Part shown: piece by piece, positions 1-7,827 of the stretch
Layout of the letters: every line of letters starts with the position of its first letter
Position numbering within the stretch: position 1 is the stretch's first letter
NCBI GenBank assembly: GCA_016946835.1
Contig: JACVTC010000241.1
Span: forward strand, 7,501 to 27,500
From: Neocallimastix lanati (nom. inval.)
Taxonomy: Eukaryota > Neocallimastigomycota > Neocallimastigomycetes > Neocallimastigales > Neocallimastigaceae
Direction: 5' to 3'
DNA: 20,000 bases
The notes under the pieces: generated by a model
Told to the model about the DNA's origin: nothing
Seen by the model: only the letters and a program-made list of their open reading frames with translations
Database searches by the model: none
Program-made: the position numbers and the translations under genes

Positions 1-1741
1 TGGTATCTTTAGTTTCCTTTAAATTTTCTTCATCTTTAACGGTTTTATTTTCTATAGTTTCAATTTCTTTTAAATTTTCATTCTTATTAGTAGTACTAAT
101 AGAATAATATTTAAGATTTTCTCCTTTTTCAGAAGATTCTAAAGAATGCTTCTTCATTGATTTTAATTCAGTGGATACAGAAGAGGACACACTCTCTTGT
201 GAATCATTTTGAATTAAAGAAGCATTTTCATTTTCATTTTCAATTTTATTTTCATTATTTATAATAGAAGAGGGTATTTCCTTCTTAGTACCAATTTCTA
301 TTTTATTTTGATTAGCTTTCATATAATCAGCATATAAATTAGAATTGGCATTTGTTATTTTATTTAATTTTCTTGTTGGGGTTAATATTTTTCTTTGTTT
401 CAAACTTTCTTGATCAAGAAGATCTTCATTACTTAATCTCATGGTTTGACTTGGAACAGTGAATGGAACATAAGTTAATGATGACGATGATGATCCATTT
501 GATGTTTGAAGATTATCGATAGGGTTAACTGAACTGTTAATATCACTCATTTGATAATTTGTTGTACCCATAATCATACTTTGAGAAGTTGTCATAATTT
601 CTGGGTCATAAGTTTCCATTTGAGGACAAATACTTTCCATAGAAACCATTTTTGTTTGATAATTTGATTGAAGTGTATTAAAAAGGGGATTAATATTAGT
701 AGTTGCTAATGCATTATTATTAATGTAATTTTGAGATGGAATTTGATATTGAGATGGAACTGTTTCAAGCATTTCATTTGATGGAATAATTGTTGGTTCA
801 TTTATTTCTTGTCCAATTTGAGTTGCTTCTTCTTTAATAGGTAAAAGTTTTGCAGGACTTAATGGCGAACTTATCAATTGAGGTACATTGTTTTGAAATG
901 GAAGAGAATTAGTTGTTGAATAAATATTGGTGGTGTTATTATTAAAGTTTGGGCTAAAATGGAAAGGAGGCATTACATTCGAGTTAAATGGTAAATTAAA
1001 ATGGAATGGCTCTGTGGTAGTATCTGTTATATTATCAGTGGCAGTACTACTAGTCATTAATTCATCTTTTATCAAGCTTTCAGAAGAAATGACTGGATTA
1101 GTAAATTGACAACTTTCATTTTGTGAAGGTACTGGTGAACTAATTAATGAAGGAAGATAATTATTATTATCATTATTCATTAATAATTCCGGGTTAATTA
1201 AATTTTTTGCTATGGCATCCATTTCATCATTCTCTAATAACATGTTTATATTGAAATCAACATTTTCATAGGAATTAGAAAGTTTTCTATATTTTGGAAT
1301 AGAATAAATATTATTATAATGATTATTCACACTAGGATAATATTCTTCTGTAAAATCATTTACATTTGGATAATAATCCAAAGATTGAAAGTTTACTCGT
1401 GGGACTTCAAGAACCTTACTTTCTGGAATTGCAGCAGTTGAATTCAAATAAGCCATTTTTGTTAAATCCAGAGAAGAATCATCAGAATTCAAAATATCTT
1501 CATTGATAGTATTTAATGGAATTCCATTAAATGCTTGAAGTTCATATTTTGAATTAGCATTTTTGAAGACATTAATATTCACATTTGAATTAGGCAATTT
1601 TGAATTTTTCAAAAAAATATCAGTAATGCTGTCATTTTCAGAAACAAAATTCATATCAATAGGAAAACTAGTCTCTTGATTGGTAATTCCCAACAATTCA
1701 TTAAAATTGTTATTTACTGACATTTCATCCATTACATCCAT
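1..1741 (-). CDS. Large Asn/Ser/Thr-rich protein, 3' partial (580 codons visible)
   Basis: One reading frame stays open on the minus strand from the ATG at 1741 to the left edge, with no stop in 580 codons although the DNA is very AT-rich; this is strong evidence for a real gene. An in-frame TAA lies five codons upstream (1754-1756), so the first ATG (MDVMDEMSVNNN) is a sound start. The protein is polar and low in complexity. It has Asn-rich stretches throughout, Ser/Thr-Pro sites such as SSPLSPAK near residue 291, a Gly-Ser run at 416-421, a basic patch with LTPTRKLNK near 453-461 that could be a nuclear-localisation signal, and a Glu/Asn/Lys-rich stretch around 493-505. I see no catalytic motif, signal peptide or membrane segment. 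The look is that of a disordered activation region preceding a DNA-binding domain, which would lie off the window. That function is inference; the gene call is firm. Confidence 0.85.
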   Translation of the reverse strand, partial: MDVMDEMSVNNNFNELLGITNQETSFPIDMNFVSENDSITDIFLKNSKLPNSNVNINVFKNANSKYELQAFNGIPLNTINEDILNSDDSSLDLTKMAYLNSTAAIPESKVLEVPRVNFQSLDYYPNVNDFTEEYYPSVNNHYNNIYSIPKYRKLSNSYENVDFNINMLLENDEMDAIAKNLINPELLMNNDNNNYLPSLISSPVPSQNESCQFTNPVISSESLIKDELMTSSTATDNITDTTTEPFHFNLPFNSNVMPPFHFSPNFNNNTTNIYSTTNSLPFQNNVPQLISSPLSPAKLLPIKEEATQIGQEINEPTIIPSNEMLETVPSQYQIPSQNYINNNALATTNINPLFNTLQSNYQTKMVSMESICPQMETYDPEIMTTSQSMIMGTTNYQMSDINSSVNPIDNLQTSNGSSSSSLTYVPFTVPSQTMRLSNEDLLDQESLKQRKILTPTRKLNKITNANSNLYADYMKANQNKIEIGTKKEIPSSIINNENKIENENENASLIQNDSQESVSSSVSTELKSMKKHSLESSEKGENLKYYSISTTNKNENLKEIETIENKTVKDEENLKETKDT

Positions 1742-2825
1742 TAAAGATACTTTTTATTTATTTATTTATTTATTTATTTTTGATTATTTAATTTTATTCT
1801 TAATTTTTTGCTTTTGTTTTATTTAATTTTTATTTTTATTATTTGTTTAATTTTGGTTACTACTTTTATTTTTTTTAAATAAATTAATAAATTTATATAA
1901 ATTTTTATTTTGGAATATATTTAAAATTTATATAATTTTAATAATAAAACATTATTTTTTTAGTATTTAAAATCCTTTTTTTTTTTTTTTTTTTTTTTTA
2001 CTTAAAATCTTTTATTTCTTTTATTTTTAATTCTAAAAGTAAATAAATAATACTATTTTATTTTCTATAAAATAAGTAATATAAAACTGAAAAAAATAAT
2101 TTTTTCTATTTAAAAAAAAAAAAAAAAAAAAATATTTATTATAGTAAATACTAATGAAATAATAATAAATATATATATAAAAAAAAAATTGTTAAAAAAA
2201 ATTTCTAAATTTATTACTAAATGTTTTTTTATTAATATTATATTAATATATAATTATAAAGTGTGTCTATTTTTTTTTTTTTATATCTTTAAGGCTTTAT
2301 AGTTTAGGAGATTAAACTATTGGATGTAAATTGAAAGAATGTTTATTTTTTTTTTCAAAAAAATAAATAATTTATTTTAGATTTGTTTTATTTTTTATTA
2401 GGGATTAATTTTATTCTTCTATTAATTCATTTGCATATTTATTTTTTTTTTTATTTTATTTTATTTATTTATTTTTTTTAATTTTATTTTATTTTTTGAT
2501 TTGGTTTTCAATTTTTTTTTTTTTTTAATTTTTTATATAAAGTAAATTTATTTTACTTTCTTTTTTCTTTTATATTTATTAATTTTTTTTTTAATAAAAA
2601 GTAGTAAATTTTTAAAAAATTAGTTAGGCATTATTATGATATATATAAGAATTTTTTTTTTTTTACTTATTTATTTTTAATTTGTTTTTGAAAAAAATCA
2701 TTTTTATATACAATATAATTAATATTTTATGTATATTAATTATAAATATATTAATATTTATCCATAACAATAATTTTAATAAAAAATTATTCATAATATT
2801 AGTATAGTAATTAAAATTTTTCATT
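1742..2825. other. Intergenic, 5' flank of the large minus-strand gene
   Basis: This is AT-rich DNA with no coding frame I can support. It starts with a TTTA repeat directly upstream of the ATG and holds a T run at about 1976-1999 and an A run at 2112-2132. The promoter of the minus-strand gene must lie here, but no individual TATA element stands out from the background. Confidence 0.6.
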
Positions 2826-2980
2826 AATATAATAAATAAATAAATAAATAAATAAATACATAAATAAATTAATAATAAATAAATAAATAAATACATAAAT
2901 TAATTAATAAATAAATAAATAAATAAATAAATAAATACATAAATAAATTAATAATAAATAAATAAATAAATAATAATATT
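2826..2980. repeat. (AAAT)n tetranucleotide repeat with a higher-order unit
   Basis: AAAT repeats are broken at regular places by ACATAAATAAATTAATAAT-type variants, so a longer unit appears to recur (near 2855 and again near 2935). On the minus strand this gives an open Leu/Ile/Tyr-rich frame (2663-2896) that merely translates the repeat; I do not regard it as a gene. Confidence 0.7.
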
Positions 2981-4579
2981 TATTAATAAATAATAAATAA
3001 TAATAATTAAATAATAATAAATAATAATAAAAATTTAATTAAATATAAATATTAAATAAAAAGAAAAAAAATTAAAAATATATATAATATCATATATTAA
3101 AATGTAAAGAATTGAAAATACTAAAGTTTATATTTTAATTATACTAATATAATCAAAGTTTATTTAAAATATATGTTTGAGATAAATTTTTTTTTCAAAT
3201 AAAATTCTTTTTGTTAATTGGATGAGAATAAAATTTATTAACTTTAAGGTTACACGAATTAATTTATATAAAACAATTTTTATATAAATTTGGATTTTAC
3301 AACAATATTAAATGGTTATAATAAGTCAAATTATTTAATAAAATTTTGATTAGTTTTATTTTATTCATTTTAACAATTAAATTAATTCAATGACTTCTAA
3401 TATATTATAAATACATTTAATATATATATTACACAAAAGGAAATTATTAAATAACAATGAAGGATTAAAAATTAAAATTAAAAACTATTGGTTAAAAAGT
3501 TCCTAATAAAGTTTTAATCATTATATATATTATATTATACTATATCATATATAATAATATATTGTCATTATAATGATTTTATATATAATAAAAATTTTTT
3601 GGAAATTTTTATTTTTTTTTAACCCATCGCTCAGTAAATATATAAAAAAATTAAAAATTCTTATTTTATTTCTCAATAATTATTTTTATTAAACCAATTC
3701 AGATAATAATATTTATATTATTTTCAACAACATAATTACTTACTATACTGCTCTTAAGCTATTATTATTTATTTATATGTAAAGGTAAAGTGAATGTACC
3801 AACATTTGATTTTTTATTATACATATACTTAACTTCATAAAATATTTTTTTTTGTAATTCTTGTATACTATTTCATTAACAAAAAAAAAAATTTTCAATA
3901 TTAATTTTATATAGTTACTAAAAAAAAAAAAATAAAAAAATTAAACAATATATTATATATATTACATATATAATATAAATTAATTTAGAATTAATTTCTG
4001 TATTTGTTATTTATTAAATTAATTTAAAATAGAAAATTCGGTAAATAATGTAAAAAAAAAACATTTCTTATATTTATATGGAAAATATAAATATATAAAA
4101 AGAGGATAAAATAAATATTTATAAATTGTAAATAAATATAAATTATATGTATAAATATAAATTATAAATATAAATATAAATTATAAATATAAATATAAAT
4201 ATAAATATAAATTATATATATAAATATACAAATAATAAATAAATATTTTTTACTTTTTAAATATTTAAATAGAATATATATATATATGCATTATGTATAT
4301 ATATTTAATATGAAAGAAATTTATTATTGAAAAATTTACTATCATTATTTTATTTTGAAAGTTTTAAACAAATTTATATCTCCTCTCACTTGTAGATAAA
4401 GAAATAATTATTTATTTGAATATTATTTAAATATGCTATTACTTTTTATTTTATATATATATATATTATAATATATATATATAATTATATGTAATTTTTA
4501 CTTTTTTTTTTTTTTTTTTTTAAATATATATATATATATATATATAATTTATGGTGTTAAATGAAATAATAAGAAAATA
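2981..4579. other. Intergenic AT-rich DNA
   Basis: No gene is supported. The stretch contains short (TA)n and (A)n/(T)n tracts and ends in a T run followed by a TA repeat just before the retroelement. Confidence 0.55.
4135..4230. repeat. Imperfect ATAAATATAAATTAT tandem array
   Basis: ATAAAT and ATAAATTAT words alternate for about 95 bases. This is simple-sequence DNA, probably produced by slippage. Confidence 0.6.
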
Positions 4580-4584
4580 AGAAT
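4580..4584. repeat. Target-site duplication AGAAT (left)
   Basis: AGAAT directly precedes the left LTR, and the same five bases directly follow the right LTR at 7823-7827. A 5-bp duplication is the usual footprint of LTR-retrotransposon integrase. Confidence 0.85.
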
Positions 4585-4801
4585 TGTTATTTTATATGAT
4601 GTTTTATTAATGAGGTTATTTATGATAAATATGAATAGGTTATTAGCTATGTTCTACATAATGAAATTTACATCTATTTATACTAAAAATGTGGCTTGTT
4701 CTAGATTACTTTTAATTAATTACATTATATTATGTTTATATTAAAATTTATATTATTATTATTCTAGATTCATTTAATATATAAATTCACATATTGTAAC
4801 A
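4585..4801 (-). repeat. LTR, left copy (3' LTR of the element)
   Basis: 217 bp beginning TGTTA and ending TAACA, a short terminal inverted repeat. I saw no difference from the right copy when comparing base by base. A minus-strand TATAAATAG lies at 4674-4682. Confidence 0.92.
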
Positions 4802-4812
4802 TTCCCCCTTAA
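4802..4812 (-). promoter_or_regulatory. Polypurine tract
   Basis: The minus strand reads TTAAGGGGGAA and then enters the LTR at TGTTA with no gap. This is the expected primer site for plus-strand DNA synthesis. Two similar G5 tracts lie deeper inside the element, at 5041-5048 and 5912-5919. Confidence 0.8.
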
Positions 4813-5435
4813 ACCTAGTTATTCTATAATGAATAAATTGGTTTACTGGTGAATATGTGAATATATAAAGTTTTTCTAGTATATAATATTAACTTGATAT
4901 TATTAAGCTATTAATTATTTCTATTCTAAAATAATCCTTTAATTTTACATGAATAAAGTATTTTTACATTTTATTAATTTCTTTAATTCAATTTAAATAT
5001 TGTTAAAATAATTTCTTAATTATATTTGTAATCAAATAATTTCCCCCTAAAACTAAGTATTTAATATTATTACACCATTAATATTAGATGTTTCTAAAAC
5101 ATCTCTTACAATATATGGTTTATATATTACCATTTGTATGATGGAAACCTTTCTCTTGAAGGGTAATATTATACCATCTAAATTTGTGTGAATACCTCTT
5201 ATATATTGGGTTTTACATCACTTTCAATTTTAATCCGCTTTATAGATTAGCGCTAACTTTTATATATATTTTCGTTTTGTAGTTTCGAGATTTATATTAG
5301 ATGAGTTTTGTATAAACTTTATCGAATTAAGTTTTGTTACATTAAAGTAACTTGCAATCATTATATAAATTATTATTAACCTGTTAAAAATAAATTTATT
5401 AAAGTGGTATCTTCGACCTATAGTCTTCAACCTTA

Positions 5436-5597
5436 CTTTTGTTGGATAAAGAGATAGAAACCATTTATTATAATCTCTTTTTGTGGGATAAGTAATTAAC
5501 CTTGTAACAGGGTATACTTTTGTTGGTAAGAGGTAACCAATTTATTATTTTTATTTATCACTCTTTTGTGGGTTTAGTATTAACCTTGCGATTGCTT
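5436..5597. repeat. Imperfect 81-bp tandem repeat inside the retroelement
   Basis: CTTTTGTTGG recurs at 5436 and 5517. Each copy is followed by a GATAAAGAG/GTAAGAGG-like stretch, AACCA and TTTATTATT, then TTTGTGGG and AACCTTG, so the two 81-bp units are diverged copies. The role is unknown. Confidence 0.55.
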
Positions 5598-6153
5598 TTA
5601 AATATTTATTATGAAATCTCTTATGAAACTATTTGTTTGTTTTACATAAATTGTTGATTATTATATATTGGTGTATTTGATTAATTATAATCTTGGGGTA
5701 TTAAAATTGATTTCATTTATAATTAATTATGTTATTCTAGCCATTTAGACCTTTAGTAAATAATGTAAATTATATAATATTTTGCTAAGGTTCATAGTTT
5801 TAGTTTATTTCTCTTTGTAGGCTAATTTTCGTAAAATTTCTCTTATTGAGCTAATTTTTATTCAGTTTAGTTAGCTTTCATTTTAGCTTTCATTAATAAT
5901 TTACGTTACTATTCCCCCTAAAATCCGAATTTTTAAAAGAATTTTATATATTTAGATTTTCTCATCATTAAAATCTTAATGATATAAGTTTAATAATTAT
6001 AACTTCATGAATATTTTGCAATCAATAAGTATAGCTTGTAGATGGAAAAATCTCATCTGTTTGTATATAACTCTTGGTTATATTTATAATATTATACCAT
6101 TCATTATGAAGGTTTTTGTTAAATTAATATTAAATTAGTTATTATCTAAACCC

Positions 6154-6211
6154 ATTTCACGCTAGGTTTAATAATACTATTATTGTTAGAATGCACCTAT
6201 TTCACGCTAGG
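6154..6211. repeat. Duplicated 13-mer ATTTCACGCTAGG
   Basis: Identical 13-mers lie at 6154-6166 and 6199-6211, 45 bp apart. Such a GC-containing word is unlikely to recur by chance in this composition. Confidence 0.6.
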
Positions 6212-6325
6212 AATTACCATTCAATTATATTTCCCTTAAATATTTGGGATATTATATTTTAAATTATTTTGTATGGGATCTCAGACATATAGTCTCCTCC
6301 ATTATCGTTATTAATATATATATAT

Positions 6326-6352
6326 ATGCGTAAGATATGTATAAATACGCAT
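6326..6352. repeat. Inverted repeat ATGCGTA/TACGCAT
   Basis: Perfect 7-bp arms are separated by 13 bases within the element, just after a TA repeat. It could form a small hairpin; no function is evident. Confidence 0.4.
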
Positions 6353-6941
6353 TTGAATAACTATACTTTAAATAATATGCTTTGTGGTTGAGCAAAAATC
6401 ATTGTTTAATAATGTGTTTGCTTAATATATATATTGTTAAATTGTATTAGATATATTTATGGGGTAGAATAGTCTATTTTAGTTTAGATTTCTTGCATAT
6501 AAAATAGTATATTAGAGATTAATTAGAGATTAAATATGTTTTCTTTTAATAAATTAATATTTTATTTTTTTTTTTTTTTTTTTTTTTTAAATTTCATCAT
6601 ATTTGTGTTAATTTTCTTTATCTTCTATCAAACGTTATGGAAGGATAATTCAATTTTATTATTCCTTTTGAAAATTTTATATAAATCGCAAATTGATTTG
6701 ATCGTTTTATCGTATGTTAGAATAGACAATATTGTATTAAATCATGTTTTATAACTCTTTTCTCTCTTCATTAAATTTATAATATTTGTGTATATGTGAG
6801 AGTATGTAATAATATTAGTGGATATTTATATTAACAAAGTAGACATAATAAGTAATTATTATTTATATTTTATAAATATTGAAAGGTTGGCAAAGTATTG
6901 GAAATTTTGAGAAATCGTAATATGAGAAAAATTTATTTCTA

Positions 6942-7400
6942 TTAATGTAAACAACAACAGAGGATTATAATAATTAAAATTATTATAACAAAAATTCCAA
7001 TACCAATTCCAATCCATAACCAAGGCAATTTTTTGTTATTTTCTTGATCTTGTTCATTATAAAGTTGATCATCATTAATTTTTGTATCGATAGGATCGTA
7101 AATACAAGTATCATTTTTATTCTGGTCTGAATTATTAGAAATACAGGCTTTATTGGCTAATCCTATGTTTATATATATTAATGTAATCTTGAACCTCATC
7201 AGTAATAATTGGATATTTGGTATTTTTGTGATTTTTACCATTGTAATAACGAATTTCATGACGATTATTTCTTTTTTATTTTCTTCTTTATTTTCTTCTT
7301 TTTTATTTCTTCTTTATTTTCTTCTTCTTTATTTTCTTCTTTATTATCTTCTTTATTTTCTTCTTTATTTTCTTCTTTTTTATTTTCTTCAATCTTAAAA
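6942..7400 (-). pseudogene. Captured fragment of a membrane-protein gene in the retroelement
   Basis: Read in the sense of the element, the sequence first encodes a Glu-Glu-Asn-Lys repeat (about 7400-7275). After a frame change it enters an open frame of 105 codons (ATG at 7259, stop at 6942). That frame has two cysteines in CISNNSDQNKNDTCIYD, an acidic stalk, then LPWLWIGIGIGIF and a strongly hydrophobic Ile-rich segment, ending CCCLH. This is the plan of a C-terminal single-pass membrane anchor. In the first part of that frame a neighbouring frame reads more like protein (KYPIITDEVQDYINIYKHR), suggesting compensating indels and hence decay. It resembles no retroviral-type gene. Transduction of a host gene piece is the simplest explanation, but an expressed accessory peptide of 105 residues cannot be excluded. 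Confidence 0.5.
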
Positions 7401-7480
7401 CATTTCAATTTCAGTATTTCAGAATTCTAAAATTTCAAATTTTGAATTTCGAGATCTTAAAAAAAAAGATTTTCTTGTCA

Positions 7481-7489
7481 CTATTTATA
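7481..7489 (-). promoter_or_regulatory. Second TATAAATAG motif, in the leader
   Basis: The same nine bases as the TATA-like motif of the LTR occur in the internal leader, upstream of the captured gene fragment and in the same sense. They could mark the remains of that fragment's own promoter, though AT richness makes chance likely. Confidence 0.25.
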
Positions 7490-7517
7490 TCTGACTGATA
7501 AAGAGAAGTTGGATCGT

Positions 7518-7544
7518 GTCCGGCTGAGTAGCATAATTCGGTAG
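7518..7544 (-). promoter_or_regulatory. Possible extra tRNA-Lys pairing boxes
   Basis: The plus strand has GTCCGGCT at 7518-7525 and CGGTAG at 7539-7544. These resemble the 5' acceptor strand and the D-arm of tRNA-Lys(CUU), in the same order as in the tRNA. The element RNA would carry their complements, so they could extend pairing to the primer, like the extra boxes known for Ty1 with initiator tRNA-Met. The tRNA comparison is from general knowledge of the family, not from this genome. Confidence 0.4.
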
Positions 7545-7546
7545 TT

Positions 7547-7574
7547 AACAAAATAATGAAAACATTATTTTGTT
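7547..7574. repeat. Perfect 12-bp hairpin next to the primer-binding site
   Basis: AACAAAATAATG, four A bases, then CATTATTTTGTT: perfect 12-bp arms with a 4-base loop. It lies between the D-arm-like box and the anticodon-arm primer site in the untranslated leader, where packaging or dimerisation structures are often found in retroelements. Confidence 0.75.
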
Positions 7575-7582
7575 TTCTTGAT

Positions 7583-7605
7583 TAGAGTCAATGAGACTCT
7601 TAATC
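7583..7605 (-). promoter_or_regulatory. Primer-binding site, tRNA-Lys(CUU) anticodon arm
   Basis: The plus strand reads ATGAGACTCTTAATC at 7591-7605, directly against the 5' LTR. This matches the anticodon stem-loop of eukaryotic tRNA-Lys(CUU), with the anticodon CTT inside CTCTTAA, and ends near tRNA position 40. TAGAG just upstream matches the 3' side of the D-stem with one or two extra bases between. The RNA of the element is complementary, so a 5' tRNA half cut in the anticodon stem would prime, as with the initiator tRNA-Met half of Drosophila copia. No 3' half of a tRNA follows, so this is not a tRNA gene. Confidence 0.75.
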
Positions 7606-7822
7606 TGTTATTTTATATGATGTTTTATTAATGAGGTTATTTATGATAAATATGAATAGGTTATTAGCTATGTTCTACATAATGAAATTTACATCTATTT
7701 ATACTAAAAATGTGGCTTGTTCTAGATTACTTTTAATTAATTACATTATATTATGTTTATATTAAAATTTATATTATTATTATTCTAGATTCATTTAATA
7801 TATAAATTCACATATTGTAACA
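7606..7822 (-). repeat. LTR, right copy (5' LTR of the element)
   Basis: 217 bp, TGTTA to TAACA, apparently identical to the copy at 4585-4801. As the 5' LTR it should carry the promoter; a TATAAATAG motif sits at 7695-7703 on the minus strand, which would place initiation roughly 25-35 bases further and leave about 60 bases for R and U5. Confidence 0.92.
7695..7703 (-). promoter_or_regulatory. Candidate U3 TATA box
   Basis: TATAAATAG on the minus strand inside the 5' LTR. Its sense agrees with the polypurine tract and primer site, which is why I weigh it despite the AT-rich background. Confidence 0.5.
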
Positions 7823-7827
7823 AGAAT
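7823..7827. repeat. Target-site duplication AGAAT (right)
   Basis: It matches the five bases before the left LTR. Confidence 0.85.

Larger units (their letters stand above)
4813..6941. other. Internal region of the retroelement, apparently non-coding
   Basis: This is about 2.1 kb of internal sequence with no convincing frame on either strand. It is less monotonous than the flanking intergenic DNA, and it holds two further polypurine-like tracts, an 81-bp imperfect tandem repeat, a duplicated 13-mer and a 7-bp inverted repeat. The open plus-strand frame at 6536-6754 is dominated by a poly-Phe run from a T tract and runs antisense to the element, so I do not call it a gene. Confidence 0.6.
4585..7822 (-). 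mobile_element. Non-autonomous LTR retrotransposon, structurally complete
   Basis: The element is 3,238 bp: two 217-bp LTRs around 2,804 bp of internal DNA, flanked by the 5-bp duplication AGAAT. Orientation is minus. Next to the left LTR the minus strand reads AAGGGGGAA, a polypurine tract (plus-strand initiation site). Next to the right LTR the minus strand is the complement of a tRNA anticodon arm (primer-binding site). A TATAAATAG motif lies within each LTR in the same sense. The right LTR is therefore the 5' LTR. I found no frame resembling capsid, protease, integrase, reverse transcriptase or RNase H, so the element should depend on proteins from an autonomous relative. The half-tRNA primer type is known from copia, which hints at a Ty1/copia helper, but that is inference. 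The apparently identical LTRs and intact duplication imply a recent insertion. Confidence 0.9.

Noticed and set aside
927-1109. Plus-strand open frame of 60 codons
   Set aside because: It lies antisense within the large minus-strand gene and is a shadow of its codons.
2663-2896. Minus-strand 77-codon frame rich in Leu, Ile and Tyr
   Set aside because: Its first part is the translation of an AAAT repeat and the rest is AT-rich background.
6536-6754. Plus-strand 72-codon frame inside the retroelement
   Set aside because: It begins with a poly-Phe run from a T tract and is antisense to the element; the C-terminal part shows no family motif.
7153-7430. Two overlapping plus-strand frames rich in Ser, Phe and Leu
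   Set aside because: They are the antisense of the Glu-Glu-Asn-Lys repeat and the membrane-protein fragment on the minus strand.
7518-7605. tRNA-Lys gene
   Set aside because: Only 5'-half features are present, broken by a hairpin, and the LTR follows at once; a primer-binding site explains it.
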